NCBI GenBank assembly: GCA_028023455.1
Contig: JAQFVV010013391.1
Location: 62,001 to 126,000 of the forward strand
Direction: 5' to 3'
DNA from: Epiperipatus broadwayi
Lineage: Eukaryota; Onychophora; Udeonychophora; Euonychophora; Peripatidae
DNA length: 64,000 bases
Position numbers and translations under genes: made by a program. Numbering within the stretch: the stretch's first letter is position 1; every line of letters begins with the position of its first letter. A model generated the notes under the pieces. That model saw only the letters and a list, made by a program, of their open reading frames with translations, was not told where the DNA came from and did no database searches. This document shows positions 1 to 14,437 of this stretch, one piece after another.

Positions 1-1290
1 GTCTTAAGGTTATAGCCTTAATATAAATTACTTTAAGTAAGATATAATTATTAAATGTTTATTAAAAACTAAGTGTAACATAGACTTAATATACAACAAT
101 TAAATCAAATGACTTTAAATTCCTTACCTAATACTTCCAGCTGTATCATGGAAACTTTGCTTCATATTAGGTTTAGTCTTTACCACATTTTAGTACAGTA
201 TGAATTTGTTTCATTGCTTTTGCAACACATATAGTGCAACCTGTGTAATATCGAATGATGCCTGACACAACATCAAAAAATTGCCATTTTCTAAACAGGT
301 CCCTTTCATTAATGGGCACAGTTAGATGTACTGGACACCATTACTCATTCTGTCATTGATTAAATCATTTACCCATTCATTCATGGGTTAATTTGATCTA
401 GCTATCAATTCCTTGTTTAGTTGCGATGAATGTTGATGTTTGAGGTAAGTTGAACCATATCAATTTTTTAATTTGATATTTCTATAGTATAATTTATAAG
501 TTGCTTTATTTTCATTTCTCAAAGTAATCATTTATTATAGTATCAGTAAACTCATTTGCTTTAAAACTAATTTAATGAAATTATTGATAATCAGTGGAAA
601 AATAATCAAAAAAATGTTGCATAAATACATTTTCGTTTCCTAATCATTTTTTTAATAGTTTGGTCTTCACTGCGACTTTAAAAAAAAATCATTTTTATTC
701 AAAAATATTTTTATTTTTTTTTGTCATGGGTGTTTTAGAAATATTTTAGTTAGGAATCAAAATATATTTAAATTTAAAGTTTGTAGCTACATTTAGAGGG
801 TTCACAGCAAGCTAAAAACTTTTCTATTATTTAACATTTGAATATTTATAATTTATATCTTGAAGTCTATATCGGAAAGGAAAAATCTAACTTAAAAATA
901 ATTGTAATTGACATTTGTCATATTATTCTATAATTAAAACACTTCTTTTCTTTTAAATAGAATTGGATAAGTAATGGTTAAAGAATTATTTTTGGAAATA
1001 AATTCATTTTTGAAGTATATAAGAAAGAAAAAGGAACTAAGTCTTTTATTGTAACAATTGGTTTTTTAGATAAAAGAAAATGTAAAAAAGGGAAAGTTTT
1101 TTGAGAAGGGAGTCAAGTAAGTGTGGTGTATATTTTGTGTTTTAATTTAATTGATTTTTAATGTATTTTTGTTTATTTTTAATTTTTATGGGGTTTATAT
1201 ACTTTTTTTTTGTGTTTTTTATATTGTTTTGGTTTTTTTGGTCTTTTTGGTTTTATTATGTGAAGTTTGTTATAATGTAATATGTTTTTT
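1..1290. other. AT-rich DNA without a recognisable gene
   Basis: No convincing coding region; the open frames are composition artefacts. Positions 121-215 have faint + strand similarity (ccagctgtatcatggaaact and following bases) to the dispersed repeat at 2236-2620, so an old fragment of that repeat may lie here. Confidence 0.5.
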
Positions 1291-1294
1291 CTGG

Positions 1295-1339
1295 ATCCTT
1301 GAAAATGACTATAGACTAAAAATAGTCGAAACGTTGGAA
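1295..1339 (+). ncRNA. Penelope-type hammerhead-like stem, degenerate
   Basis: The order is ATCC (1295-1298), a core-like TTGAAAA, a perfect 6-bp helix II (GACTAT 1307-1312 with ATAGTC 1322-1327), GAAA (1328-1331), the short ACGT, T, then GGA pairing back to TCC. Terminal repeats of Penelope-like elements are known to carry hammerhead motifs of this layout with a minimal helix III. The core departs from CTGANGA at two positions, so self-cleavage is doubtful. It is probably the end of a decayed Penelope-like copy; an ACAC-TA microsatellite follows. Confidence 0.45.
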
Positions 1340-1345
1340 CAAGTG

Positions 1346-2235
1346 GATACACACACATATATATATATATCAAATAAAGTTTTTGAAAAGAAAAGAAGTG
1401 TTTTAATTATAGAATTATATGGCTATATGTAATGTATATTTTGAAAAGAAAAAAAGGATTGAGTCGTGATTAGAAACAGAAGTAAATGGAATTGATATTT
1501 GCTAATGATAGTTTTATTTGTAATTGTTTTTAAAACTAAAAAAAGAAAATAATAATTCTCAGGTTCTAATGGATTTATAACAACATAGACATTAGACTAC
1601 TAAAATAATTCAAATTCTTTAGACAATTACAAAAACCTTACAAACTGTATATATCAATGTAATATATCCATTGCATTGTCGCATGAAATATATATGTTTT
1701 AAAACATTTAGACAAAATGACATTTATTTACTTCAAAGTAATTAAAGAAAGCTTGCTTCAGGTAAAAAATTCAAGTTGATAAAAGATAGTTTCTAAAATG
1801 TTAAATTTAGATAATTAATGATTTTTTATCGATTACTCGACTGAAATAAAAAAATGTATTAATTATTTTTTAAATAAAAGGCAAATAGAAAATAGAGGTT
1901 CTAAATTTCAAATTTATGACTAAGCTGCTTTCTAAATATGAGTGAGATTAGATATAATAACGATGATATATAAATGTAATAAACACATACTCGTATAAAT
2001 GTATAAATGTGAAGGGTGCTTAAAAATCTGAGTTTAAATCTTTTATACTTTTAATATATTCATAAATATATATTAAAAAACGAGAGAAACCAGAGTTTAT
2101 CTTAATGAGTAATATTTTACGCTGACGAACAAACATATGCAAATTTGAAATATCTACAGTAATATAAGCTATACCGTACATCTGTTACATTGATTCAGTA
2201 TACTATTTGGTTGCTGTACATTTATTGAAGGAAGA
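1346..2235. other. AT-rich DNA, nothing recognised
   Basis: No reading frame, RNA gene or ordered repeat beyond short A/T runs and a short (TA)n tract. Confidence 0.5.
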
Positions 2236-2620
2236 GTCTTCAGAGGCCTTTCTAGGTTTTACCACTACCTCCAGCTATACCAGGACAGCTTGCCTCGTAT
2301 GTAGATATGACAACATTTCTAGTTATTTTAGGACAGCTTGCTTCATGTCTTTTTTATGATTTAGCAATTTACTTTACAACGTGAACTTGCGTCACCGTTT
2401 TAGCTCTGTCAATTAATCGTTGTTGTCTGATTTTACTTCCAAATTAACTGCCAGTTTATAGACAGAATATCTTCCAGAATGAAAGCAATTGGATTTACAG
2501 AGCATCGTAAATTATTAGCCTGTTTTTTGTTATTGGATATAACTTGCCTAATCATTTATTCATTGATTTGTAGTGATGAATATTCAGTCCTGTGAAGAAA
2601 ATATTAAATGTGAGTCCAAG
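2236..2620 (+). repeat. Old dispersed repeat, copy 1
   Basis: Aligns by eye with 16425-16790 in the same orientation. The best-kept block here is aatgaaagcaattggattta (about 2479-2498), followed by a cagagcatc-like stretch; the other copy has aatgaaagcaataggattta in the same context. Flanking phrases (tgtctgatttta, ttattggata) also correspond. The family is unrecognised. The minus strand looks like decayed coding sequence but carries many stops. Confidence 0.6.
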
Positions 2621-4150
2621 TTGAATATATCATTTCTTCTCTCTGGCTAAATTAGCTCCGGAGAATGTGGTCACTGAGATGCTTTGGCAGATGTCTTTTA
2701 TTACTTCCTGGCTTTATCAGAGGTGGAGATTTCATAATCAGATGTGGTTCCTTTATTTGTAGATCTGATGTCTTCATCTGCTTGTCTAGTGACATTGAAA
2801 TTTTTAGATTCTTTACTGCTAGCTGGTAAACCAATAATTTAACTTTCACATACTTCTGTTCCTGTGGGGTTACAGACTATCTGCTGTTTGAAAAATCATT
2901 GTTTGTAGTCCTTTTAATTTGATTACAACTTCTGGAATTTATTTGGTGATTTCCTTAAATATATGGCATAAGACTTCAGCATTTATCCACATTTTAGCAC
3001 TTGTATTTGCATGACCATGTTGACTAAACCTACAAACTGACAGGTTAAACCAAGAATTCAAGCCCAGTTTGTTATGCCACTTCTGACTAAACTCTTTTTC
3101 ATGTTATTTTTGTCAGTTATGGCCTAATAAATTATAATCTTACCAAGAGACACAACACAAGCAAATGAATTGTTTAACTGTGCATAGTAACTTTAACTCT
3201 TAATCCAAGAGGAATATTTGATTGTCTTGATAATCAATAATCATTATTAAATAAGATGCAGGCAATTATTAATTTTTCTATTAATGATAGTCTTTGTATT
3301 TTTGACACAATGGATACTGCAGACTTGATATTCAATTCAAATAATAATTTTGCATTTGAAATTTAAATCAATGTCTCTGACATACTTTATATAGGCAGTG
3401 ATAGTTTTTCATTTTACATTATTTTTATGGCCTTTTGGAATGGATATTTTCATTCTTTTTGGATTCATATTTTAAAACAACTAACTTCTGTGTGACTGAA
3501 ATGCTTACAAAACCTACTTACTATAAATCAATATAGATATTTGATTTGTGTGTGTGGTTTAATGTGTCACATAAATATATTTTTTTTTGTTTTGATTTTG
3601 CTGATTTATTCAGGCCGTTTTTATTACTGTTTGTCCCAGTTTTCTGATTGACAAATTAAATAATGTAGTCAAATTTTATCAATGGACCCATTTTATTCAC
3701 TGTTGATACAGCTACAGTTGCCTGAGAGATTACTGAATCAAACATAATATCAGGATTCATCAACAACTTCATCATAAAGTTATAATTATTGTTCCACAAA
3801 AAAAAAACTAATCATTTTAAAAAGCCCCAAAATTCATAGCTAAATATAATCTTTCTAAGTTTTGCAACAACATCTCTTACTTGCTTCCCTCAGCTTGGAT
3901 ACAGAGATTGAAGTGGTATCTCTGTAGAATTATTATTGGTTTTGAGCAGAAAAAGATTGATAGTATAGATAGTGCTTTGTCAACATCAACTTCATTCAGA
4001 AGCATGGAAGCTGTTTGAGCATGTTGGATTATTATAAATTTGAGAAGTACAGATACCCAGAAATGTGCCTGATTTTAGGTTGTATTTTAATTTGATTAGC
4101 TTGCAGTAGGTTGGCTTATTATCAGGATAGCTTGGATGAAACTCTTCTAA
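2621..4150 (-). pseudogene. Possible decayed coding stretch, unrecognised
   Basis: Base composition is more balanced than in the flanks, and minus-strand translations give protein-like pieces broken by stops and frame changes (for example 65 open residues at 2849-2652, rich in K, S and L). It directly follows the dispersed repeat at 2236-2620, so it may be the remains of a larger transposon. I recognise no domain. It could also be neutral sequence. Confidence 0.25.
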
Positions 4151-5242
<1,092 letters not shown>

Positions 5243-8200
5243 TTCTTCATTGTATGATCTAATTTCTACATAACTTTTCATCCACTATAATTCCTATTCA
5301 CCATAATAATACTAAGGAAAAAATACAATATAATCTTTTATATAATAACGTAATAAATATGTGGTAGCATCTTATAATCTGAAAATATATGTGGGGCAAC
5401 GGATAGCATTTATAATTTGATGTACTATTATAATAATCAACTTATGACCATAGAGATAATGTAAAATGTAATTTCTTAAATAAATAAATTCCAAGAAAAT
5501 ATTAGAATACTTAAAATAATACTTTACTTATTTCTGTGCAAATGTTATGTTTAATTCAAATTTCTGTGTTTATTATGCATTGTAATGGTAAAGAAAACAA
5601 TCTGAACACACAAATTTTTGAAAAAACAACAACAAATTTAACAAAGTTTTATTATAACAGATATAAATAAAACAACAATCTATTTACACTAATTACACTT
5701 GGTATAATAAATTCGCACCATTATACATTTCTTATTCACTGTAACTACTAATACAATAGAAAATCAATTTAAGTCTTCACTCTGACTTAAAAAAATAATA
5801 ATACAATTTTTATATCTCTTTGTTATCAAATTTTATGATAATATTATACCTCTTTATATTTAATCTGAAATATTATCTCTTTAAATATTATTACAATATG
5901 CCTCGTTAAAAACATACATTGAAGCATAGAATGGAAAACACAAAAAATAACAATATTGAATATGAATCTTTTTGCAACATAAATTTTCATTTTGCAATGA
6001 TATGAATATTAGACACAAAATATCTACTGTTGATTTCTTAATACAATACATGGACATCGTTGTTAACCATACTATGATTATTATACCTAATATATCCTAC
6101 TTAATATTACTTTTATATAGAATAGTTGCAATTATTGATGTACTTTTATTATTTAAATAAATATAAAATTGTACCTATGCTTGTCTTGTACTGTTTTGTG
6201 TTACTACATTATATATTTTGAAAAATATGCAATACTTATAAAATAAAATAAAATATTTGAAATTATTTAACATTTCAGAGCAACTTTGCTTTATTTATTT
6301 TATTCTTGAAATTTATTTTATTTCCAAAATAAATATGGAACATATTCTATGATTCTTTACCATCTATTCAGTTGGATTCTTAATTCCATTTTGCATTAAC
6401 TCTAATCCTCCTTCTAAGTAAATGAACTTATCCTATTCATTCAATAACAATTCTTAAATTCTAAATTTTTTTTTTTTTTAAATTACAATACGGTTCGATG
6501 TAATTGCTTTGGAAAATCATGATAGTGAATAGATATGTAAGCATACGGAAGAAAACTAAAGTCCTACACAATAGTACATATTAAATAAAATACCATGGCA
6601 CAGGGTATCTATAAAATAGAGGCATGATCCATTTGTCTAATGTCCTCCATTACCAACAATGATGTCAAAGCTATTACTTCAGCTTTATTGAAGATAACAG
6701 TACTCAAATAAAATAGACACTGCCCACAAACAAAACGTACCAGCTACAGGGCTTTGTTAACTGTACTCCGATACTTAATAAGATTCCCCCAATAAATCCT
6801 ACATTAATAACATCTCATTGGTTTCATGTTTTTAAACTTACTACCAAGTCACTATCTTCTCAAAATTCCCCTATAGATTTATCAAATCCACACCGACAAA
6901 TAAGACTAACTCATATGATCAAAATAATAAACAAAATTCAATCGTAATTGGAACGATCTCACTAATCTACAAAAAAAGTTTACTTTACTTTCCTATACAA
7001 TATTCTTGAACAACATATAAAATAATCATTATCTATACTTTAAATATCTAATAATATTAAAGTTTTTTGTAAAAGAATCATATAATTATTCATCATTATA
7101 TGGTGTTACTAATAATATGAAATTAAAGTATGTATATTCCTTGAATAAATAAATTCTAATCTTATAATTTAAATGTGTTGTATAAGTGTGTTCACATACA
7201 ACCTAACATTCACACTTCAATATAATATAATTCATTGATAATCTGCAAAAGAAAAAAATATACATTATAAAAATATCAATATCCACAACTATTACCTAAG
7301 TGATATCAACTTGTTAATCACTTATGACATCTTCGTGTCCATCCATTAAATAAACATTGCATAATATAATTTACATCTATACTTTCACACTTAGAAATAT
7401 TAACTTATTTAAATTATCAAACTATTTACTATAAAACTATAATAGCATTAGTACTAAATTAATATTCATGTACATATCCTACTAATTAAATAATATTACA
7501 CTTAAAAATTAAAAACTAAAGTTAATAAAATAAATCAAGACATAATTACATATATCTTCGATATTGACGAATGTTCTTTACAAAATTCAAAATATTTTTT
7601 TTTATTTTCCTGGAGAGTTTTCTTTTTTAAAAATTTTTCTCCTAAAGAGCAATTAAAAACCTCAACCATTGCTAAATAAGTCCTCTTGTTCTAGTGCTTG
7701 ATGACAAAAACCTCCCCAAACTTGGCACATGCGCTGTAAACTGCTTCCTGTGTCATGAATGAAGTTTAAAAATGAATGATAAAAATAAATAAATTGCGAC
7801 GTCTAAAAATCTAAAAAAATTAATGAGAATAATCATTAATCTGTTCTAGAAAAGTTTATAGAGTAATAGTTTATAGTTTCTATTCTCCAGAACAATGATT
7901 ATTAAAATAATAATAAAACTATAATGTTGAAAAATAATATTTTTGAAGCTTCTTTTTCATAGAATCCTTTATTGCCTTGGTGATGCATCTTATTCCAGAA
8001 ACTTGACTATGGACAATCTGGATATGACTTTTTGCGCAATTTGCAAAATATTTTTTCCATAAATTCAGTAATTACTTATTATAATTCCTCGTATTTCAGG
8101 TTTATTTGTCAGGATAATTTATTATTTACTATCCAATTAGAGTTATTTTCCATTATGATACAATTATCAGTTTTTTTAAAAAAAATAAATTCTAGCAAAT

Positions 8201-9869
8201 GCGTATAACCTTATATAACATAGGTTTTATTACATACACTTTAAAATATTCATTTAGATATTATTTATGACTGTTTTTCTTTAAATTATTTACAATGTTT
8301 TCCTTCAAAAGAATAAAACATTTATCTCCATAGCTTTATTTCCATAAAATTTATTATAAGTTTGTCATATTATTTATGTTTTGAATACGAGTATCTCACT
8401 ACTAAAAAAAATAATGCATTGTTACTTTTAATTTACAAGTAGCTTTCCCGTTAAGCTTTCTGTCTAATGACCAATATAATTCTTTGTTTACTAAAATAGT
8501 TCTCTTCATTAAGACCATTAATATTACACTAATAATTATCATTCTTACTTTTAAAATATTTTTAATTAAGCATGTATTATTTGTTGGCATTTCCATATTT
8601 TTTACCATGAAGTCGCATTAAGTTTTGATGAAAATTCTGGTAAAGGGAACTTTAAATTTAGCACTGCATCCTTTTAATAAAAACTTATTAATATTTATTT
8701 ATATTATGCTCTCTTTGCAAATACTTACAATTTAATATCTTATCAGTTCGCAAATAAATTATACAAAAGCACTAAAATTGACTAAAATAAAAAATTTAAA
8801 AGTATAAATTTTTAAAATTACTAGCACAGACACAGACTTAATCGTGCAGCAGTATTTATACCATACAAAATACATCATCTTATTGGTGGATTTTGCTTTT
8901 CATCTGATACTTAATTTGCATATTACTACAGTATCATACAATTACACTTAAAAAAATAAAATATGACTCATTATTATTTTAAAAATATTACTTAAAATAT
9001 TAATCTTAAATCAATTACTATACTTCATTAAAATTAATTAAACATTTCAAAATAACTTTTAAGAACAATATTTTATCAATTTATTCCACTTTTTTATATT
9101 TAATATATCTATTTTATTTTAAAACAAAATATTTAATTTTTATTAATTGCATTTGTTTTATAATACTATTTAAAACATTTTATAATGACTACTAATTTTA
9201 ATTGTTTCTCTTGTGATAGGGAAATAAATATTCTCAATTCTATAGTGTAATTTTTAAAATATTTTGAACTTTGTTAATACAAATACTAGCAAGCATGTGT
9301 GCATAACTGTATTATACAGGTCACATGACTTACAACTGAGACAGATTGTATCAACTTTCTGCCTGAAAATATTAAATGTTAATTGCAACAATTATTATAT
9401 TAAATAAATAATACAATAATATAAAATTTGGAATAATAATTTTGAAAACATAGAATTAAATATAACTTTTTCTGCCACAAATCTCACTTTTAAAACATAT
9501 ATTATTAAATAAAATAATTAAATATAATTTATACCCTAAAATATAGCATTTATTTAATTACCAGTTTTAACTATTAAAATTCAACTTTTATAACATATCT
9601 TAAACATTTATTGCTGCATTCTTTATTATGGCCAGCTTTTCCAACTATATGTAATTAATATTTTAGCTGTATTTAACTGTTTTAAGGTTATATATTATAA
9701 TTTTAGGCATTATATATATTTTTAGCTTTAAATTGTACTTTTAAAATATTATCAATATAATATAATTGTTACACAAAGAGAACAGATCCTAAATTTAAAT
9801 TTTTTTATTAAATTGCTATGGCAAACTAATTTTGACCTATAGAAAAGGGCACAATATATATATATATAT
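5243..9869. other. AT-rich DNA, nothing recognised
   Basis: 4.6 kb without a supportable gene. A small inverted repeat (arms about 20 bp, aataatcatt...aatgattatt) lies at about 7827-7905. A (TA)n tract at 9854-9869 forms the left border of the LTR element that follows. Confidence 0.5.
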
Positions 9870-11751
9870 TGTGATGACCACGTACAATCATTGTCACACG
9901 TATATATTTATTAATAAAAGTAGATAAGTTAGCTACTAGAAATTAATAAAGGTAAATGGGTTAGCTACTAGAAATTAAAAAAAGAAGGAAAAGAATAAAA
10001 GTTGAGATTTAGAAACGTCAAAATTACTTTTGATTTTTTTTAATAGTAAGAGAAGAGGAAAGAGGTGCATAAAGAAATGCATCTCTTTCTCTCTTTTAAA
10101 AACAACAAACTAGTTGAACGCTTGAGAGTTATTTCTGATTATTGCAGGAGAAGGGAAGGAGATGCATAAAGAAATACATTTTTTTCTCTTGCATAAAAAA
10201 TATTGTAAGTTAAAATGAATTGTAAACATAAACTTGAAAAAATGAATTATAAAATTTAAGTAAAAATTAAATGAAATATATAATATAAAACAATATGGCC
10301 ATACAAATTAGAGGTGTGAGAGTCTGTTGGACTAATTGAATTCCACGGCAAAGAAGAATGTAACTGAAGGAAAAGTTTTATATTTATAGTTAGAGTAATT
10401 AAAATCTACATTCCAGTCACTAATTAAAGATACATGTTGATATGAAGTTGTTGGAAATTAGTAAGAATTAATTAAAAATTTACAGAAAACAATGAACAAA
10501 AGAAAGGACAGTAAAACAAGAATTACACTTATCTAGATTATTATGAACAGAGATTTCAAAGAAGCAGCAGCAAAAAAAAGAGAAGAAATGAAAGAAGTGC
10601 ATGGCTAGAGGTGTTAAGGGGATGTGGATTCATATTCAATCCATTTGACCACTTGCACGATGTATAAGAGCTATGCCTGACCTGCTAGAGAGACAGCCAC
10701 TTCTGTAAATAAATGACTGAAATCGCTTAAAGAATCAAGAAGAATTAAGAACTGGAAAGAGAAAGTAACAAAACCAAATTCAAAGAGAAATCAATCCAGC
10801 CAACAGTGTGAAGGACATACTGTCTCTGCAAAAAAGGGATGATCTCCCACTGGAGAGTAATGAGCACTCAGATAGACTGCCCATGGGAACAACTACAAAG
10901 AAAACCTAGGTAATCAAAGCATGCATGCACTTTATTTTTTTTAATATTCGTAAATAAATAAAAGAGGAAAGAACTAGACAATAAAAGCTAATTTGGAAGG
11001 AATAATCTTGATAGATTTAGAACACTGCCCAATAGAACTTCAGGAGAGCTTAAATATGTAACTTTATCATTCAATGTGTTTTACTCTATTTCATTATTGC
11101 TATGTATGTTATATAAGTGTGTATTTTTTATTGCTATTATGCATTTTTTATATATGTGTGTGTTTATTATTATTATGTAGTTATATCAGTGTGAATGCCA
11201 TTAAACATCATTCCTTATTTTAAAATGTTTAAATTTGCATTATTCTACTATCACCAAGCTACAACATGGGGGGAAACTATAATTTATTGATTAAAAAGCA
11301 AGGTTGATTTTTAAAGCATTTGTGTGCTGCTTGTTTGTGAGAATCTCTTAATTATAAAGAAATATAAATTGCAAGCACTGGACATTTGTTAAATTTCTTG
11401 GAAATAGTTTGCTTTGTTCAGCAACCGAGAGTTCTTGATCAGGAAAAATAATGCCAAGATACTATGTATGTATTGTCTAGGGGTTCGGTCAAGGGAATAG
11501 ATACAAAGTAAATTTGTATCTGTATTTGCTCTCTGCTTGTATTATAATGGTGTTGGTTAATTAATTAATTAATGATTGATAAATTTGTATTAAAACTAAA
11601 CTATAAAACAATATCATTTACAGTTAGAGACAAAGCCAGGATATTTCAGTGATAGCTAAATTGATAATAAATAAATAAATGAAAGGAAGAATAAAATGTA
11701 AAATAAAAATAATAAATACTAATACAACTAAATATAACCATATCCATTACA
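9870..11751 (+). repeat. 5' LTR of element 1 (1882 bp)
   Basis: Direct repeat of 14438-16280. It differs by scattered substitutions and a 44-base AT-rich insertion at about 10930-10973 that the 3' LTR lacks. The final 130 bp (11618-11751) is itself the first copy of a short tandem repeat holding a primer-binding-like sequence; see that entry. Confidence 0.88.
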
Positions 11752-11900
11752 ATTGGAGGCCAAGCCAGGATATTTTGGTAATGAATAATTGATAATAAAT
11801 AAATGAAAGGAAGACTAAAATGTTGTAAAATAAACAAAAAACAAAAAATAATAATAAATAAAATAACCATATCCATTATAACTGGGGGCCAGTCCAGATG
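11618..11900 (+). repeat. Tandem repeat (about 130 bp) carrying a primer-binding-site-like sequence
   Basis: Three successive units each start with TTACA or a relative, then a version of TTGGAGGCCAAGCCAGGAT: positions 11623-11642 (diverged), 11753-11771 (best kept) and from 11881 (decayed). The reverse complement of the middle copy fits a tRNA 3' end: T-loop tail, 5-base T-stem strand, 7-base acceptor strand, discriminator, CCA. I do not name the tRNA. The 3' LTR has one unit (16145-16280). The original LTR may therefore have ended at 11622, with LTR end plus primer site later duplicated. Confidence 0.6.
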
Positions 11901-12330
11901 ATTATCACATTTTCAAGTTCAGCCTACTTGAAGTTGATTACAAAAAAAATATTAAATAGATTATGCAGTAAGTAAAGTTAAATGAAAAAAGGGAAAGAAA
12001 ACTTGGGGTAGACAAAAGCAAGAAATAAATAAAATAATAAAGGGGAAAATGAGAGAAAGAGAATGTGATATAATTTGGGAAGTTAGGTTGTAAATTGGAG
12101 ACAGTTGCAGAGGGGTTTTGAAGGCAGGCATGGTTGACTGAGTATTAGTGAGTGAGATGGGGAGAGTCAAACAAATGTACCTAGTGTCAGTAAGATATAA
12201 AGTAAATAATGTAAAATAATTCTATAAGGAGAGAGTTAGAAAAGTAAAGCCATAGACTAAAATATAAGTGATTAGTTTGTGTGTTAGACAGATTTGATGC
12301 ACACAAGATCAAAAACAAAAATGGACACTC

Positions 12331-13403
12331 CAGTGGGCAAAATAGAAAAACCTCCAAAGAACAAATGGAACCATCTGGAGAAATAGCTAGTGAAGGAGAT
12401 ATAGAAATTAGCAAGGAATGGAGATGACACTTGATAGTAAAAATAAAATAGAAAGCTACAGTATAATGGATATGCTCATGAAAATAATGGAAAGTCAACA
12501 AAAGTTAGTTATGGAAATGAGGGAGAGAGATGAAAACAATAGAAGGAGGAAAGAAGAGTTGGATGAATGACTAAATAAGAATTTTCGTCAAAAGATGGAA
12601 CAAGTAAATTAAAAATGTGAACAAACCTCATATTAGGTGAAGGTTGTAAATGAAAGGTTGGATCACCAGGAGGAATTATTGGGAAAAATAGAGCAGTGCC
12701 TTCTGGAAGAGGGGGGGGAGTAAAACATGGCAGAGAGTTGAAAGTAAATGAGGGGATGGGATATGTAGAATATAATCTGAAAACAATGTGGCATAAAGTA
12801 GAGCAAGTTAAGTTAGAGCAAGGGGAGAAAATTGAAGTAATAAAAAATGAAAATGGAAAAGTTATAGAAAATCTATGACTAGACGTAAATCAGTTAGCGG
12901 AAACAGTTGAGAAGATAGAAGTGAGGGTAGAAAGGGGTGAAAATAAAATGGAAATATAATAGAGATGACCAAAGCTAACAGTAAAGAGCAAAAAAGTATA
13001 AGCAAGTGCTTGCAAATAAGTAGAAAAAGTAATAATGTGGAGCAAATGCTTATAGGCCCAGAAGGAAAGACTGTCGAACAAGTTACTGAGTCACTGAATG
13101 CGTTTGACAGCACTAGGCCTAATTACAAGGTGGAAAATCAGGGATTTAAAAGCCCAGCCCAATTATCTGCACATAAAAAGGATGCAATTCAATCCTCATC
13201 ATGATTATTGGGAAGGAAACCAGGCATTTACTGGTAGATCAGAAAGAGCTAAAATGTCATGGCAGACCGGAAGAGGTTCAGACCTAAATTATCTGGATGA
13301 GCAAGCTGACTCTAGTGGACATCGGAACAGTGCTCCAGTTTCAAGCACAAGTGGATATATGTATAGTAGAAAGAATGATAAGAAGCCTCCAGATAAAAAC
13401 TAA
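12331..13403 (+). pseudogene. Decayed gag-like gene of element 1
   Basis: Plus-strand translation gives a charged, heptad-like segment from about 12466 (MDMLMKIMESQQKLVMEMRE), interrupted by stops, then open pieces at 12696-12878, 12965-13204 and 13098-13403 in different frames. The last two share the theme ENQGFKSPAQLS / GRSERAKMSWQT and end in a polar tail. An N-terminal coiled coil resembles the gag of element 2 in this window. No capsid signature or zinc knuckle is certain. Position between primer site and polypurine tract supports gag; several nonsense and frameshift changes make it a pseudogene. Confidence 0.5.
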
Positions 13404-14419
13404 GCTTAAAGAAAATAAATGGACGGATATGTCAGTTTGATGAAACAGATAATGTCATAGAATCATGATTCAATAAACCTATGACAGGTGGGGCAAATTG
13501 TCTCACAACAAATGATTAAAATTACAATAATAAGTAAATAATAAAATAGCATTCACGGAGTGTTCTATCAATGATTAAGTTAATGGATCATTTTGTGCAG
13601 TCAAGCATAGTGAGACAAAGGTCGTAAATAAAAGTAATAAGAAAAAAAGGGAGAGAAATCTGTAAGTAATTTATTCGTGCAATGATCTGTCAATTGTAAA
13701 TGCAAATATAATTAGCAAATAAATAAAGTAAAGATAGAAATAATAATTGTTCAGGCTCATTAATGAAACAATTAATAATTAATAAAATAAAATAAACAAA
13801 TAATAGTGATAATACTTAAATGATAGATATCACTAATAGGTGTATGAGGTTGCAGATTGAGGCATATATGTGTGTGTGGATGCATTATGTTTGGGTCATA
13901 GTTTGAGTTTGATTCAGACATCTCTTTGCTAACTGTAAATTCACATAGCTTCTGGTGGTAAAACTTTTTAAATGAAGGACCAGTAAAAATCCTGGGCTCG
14001 TTATCCCTGCTGGATGAAACTCCCAGCCATGTAAAATATAATAAGAATTATTGTCTTGAATAAATAAAATAAAGAAAGAAAGAAATAAAGAAAATAAGAA
14101 TTTGTTGTTTGCACAAGATGAACAGGCAGTAGAAATATCCTGCTGTTCACATGCTTTAAACCCTTTTATGTTTTGGGTGGAGAGTTAAGTTATGCCATGG
14201 TCTCGTATGTGTAAAGATTAAATTGGTTGATCAGCCAAAATCGATCAGAATGAATTGAGTAGTTTTATCTAGTTGTCTGTCTGCAGTCATTCTCACTATC
14301 ATCATTACTCATCATGATAGAGTGGAAAATTATGTAATAGAAGCAGAATAGGGGTTGAAAATGAAGAATTAAAATAAGTTCGCTTCTCAGACTAAGATTT
14401 GACCTGATTTTAATTCTCA
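13404..14419 (+). other. Interior of element 1 without coding sequence
   Basis: About 1 kb between the gag remnant and the polypurine tract. I see no reverse transcriptase or integrase motif in any frame. It probably represents untranslated interior or collapsed sequence left after pol was lost. Confidence 0.5.
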
Positions 14420-14437
14420 AAAGCAGGTGGAGTGGAA
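14420..14437 (+). promoter_or_regulatory. Polypurine tract of element 1
   Basis: AAAGCAGGTGGAGTGGAA lies directly against the TGTGATG start of the 3' LTR. In LTR retrotransposons such a tract primes plus-strand DNA synthesis. Position and composition fit; it contains one C and two T. Confidence 0.75.

Noticed and set aside
1151-1432. 93-codon frame on the plus strand
   Set aside because: T-rich run giving F/L/V residues, and it overlaps the hammerhead-like stem and a TA tract.
12187-12501. 104-codon frame on the minus strand
   Set aside because: Antisense shadow of the gag-like region of element 1.
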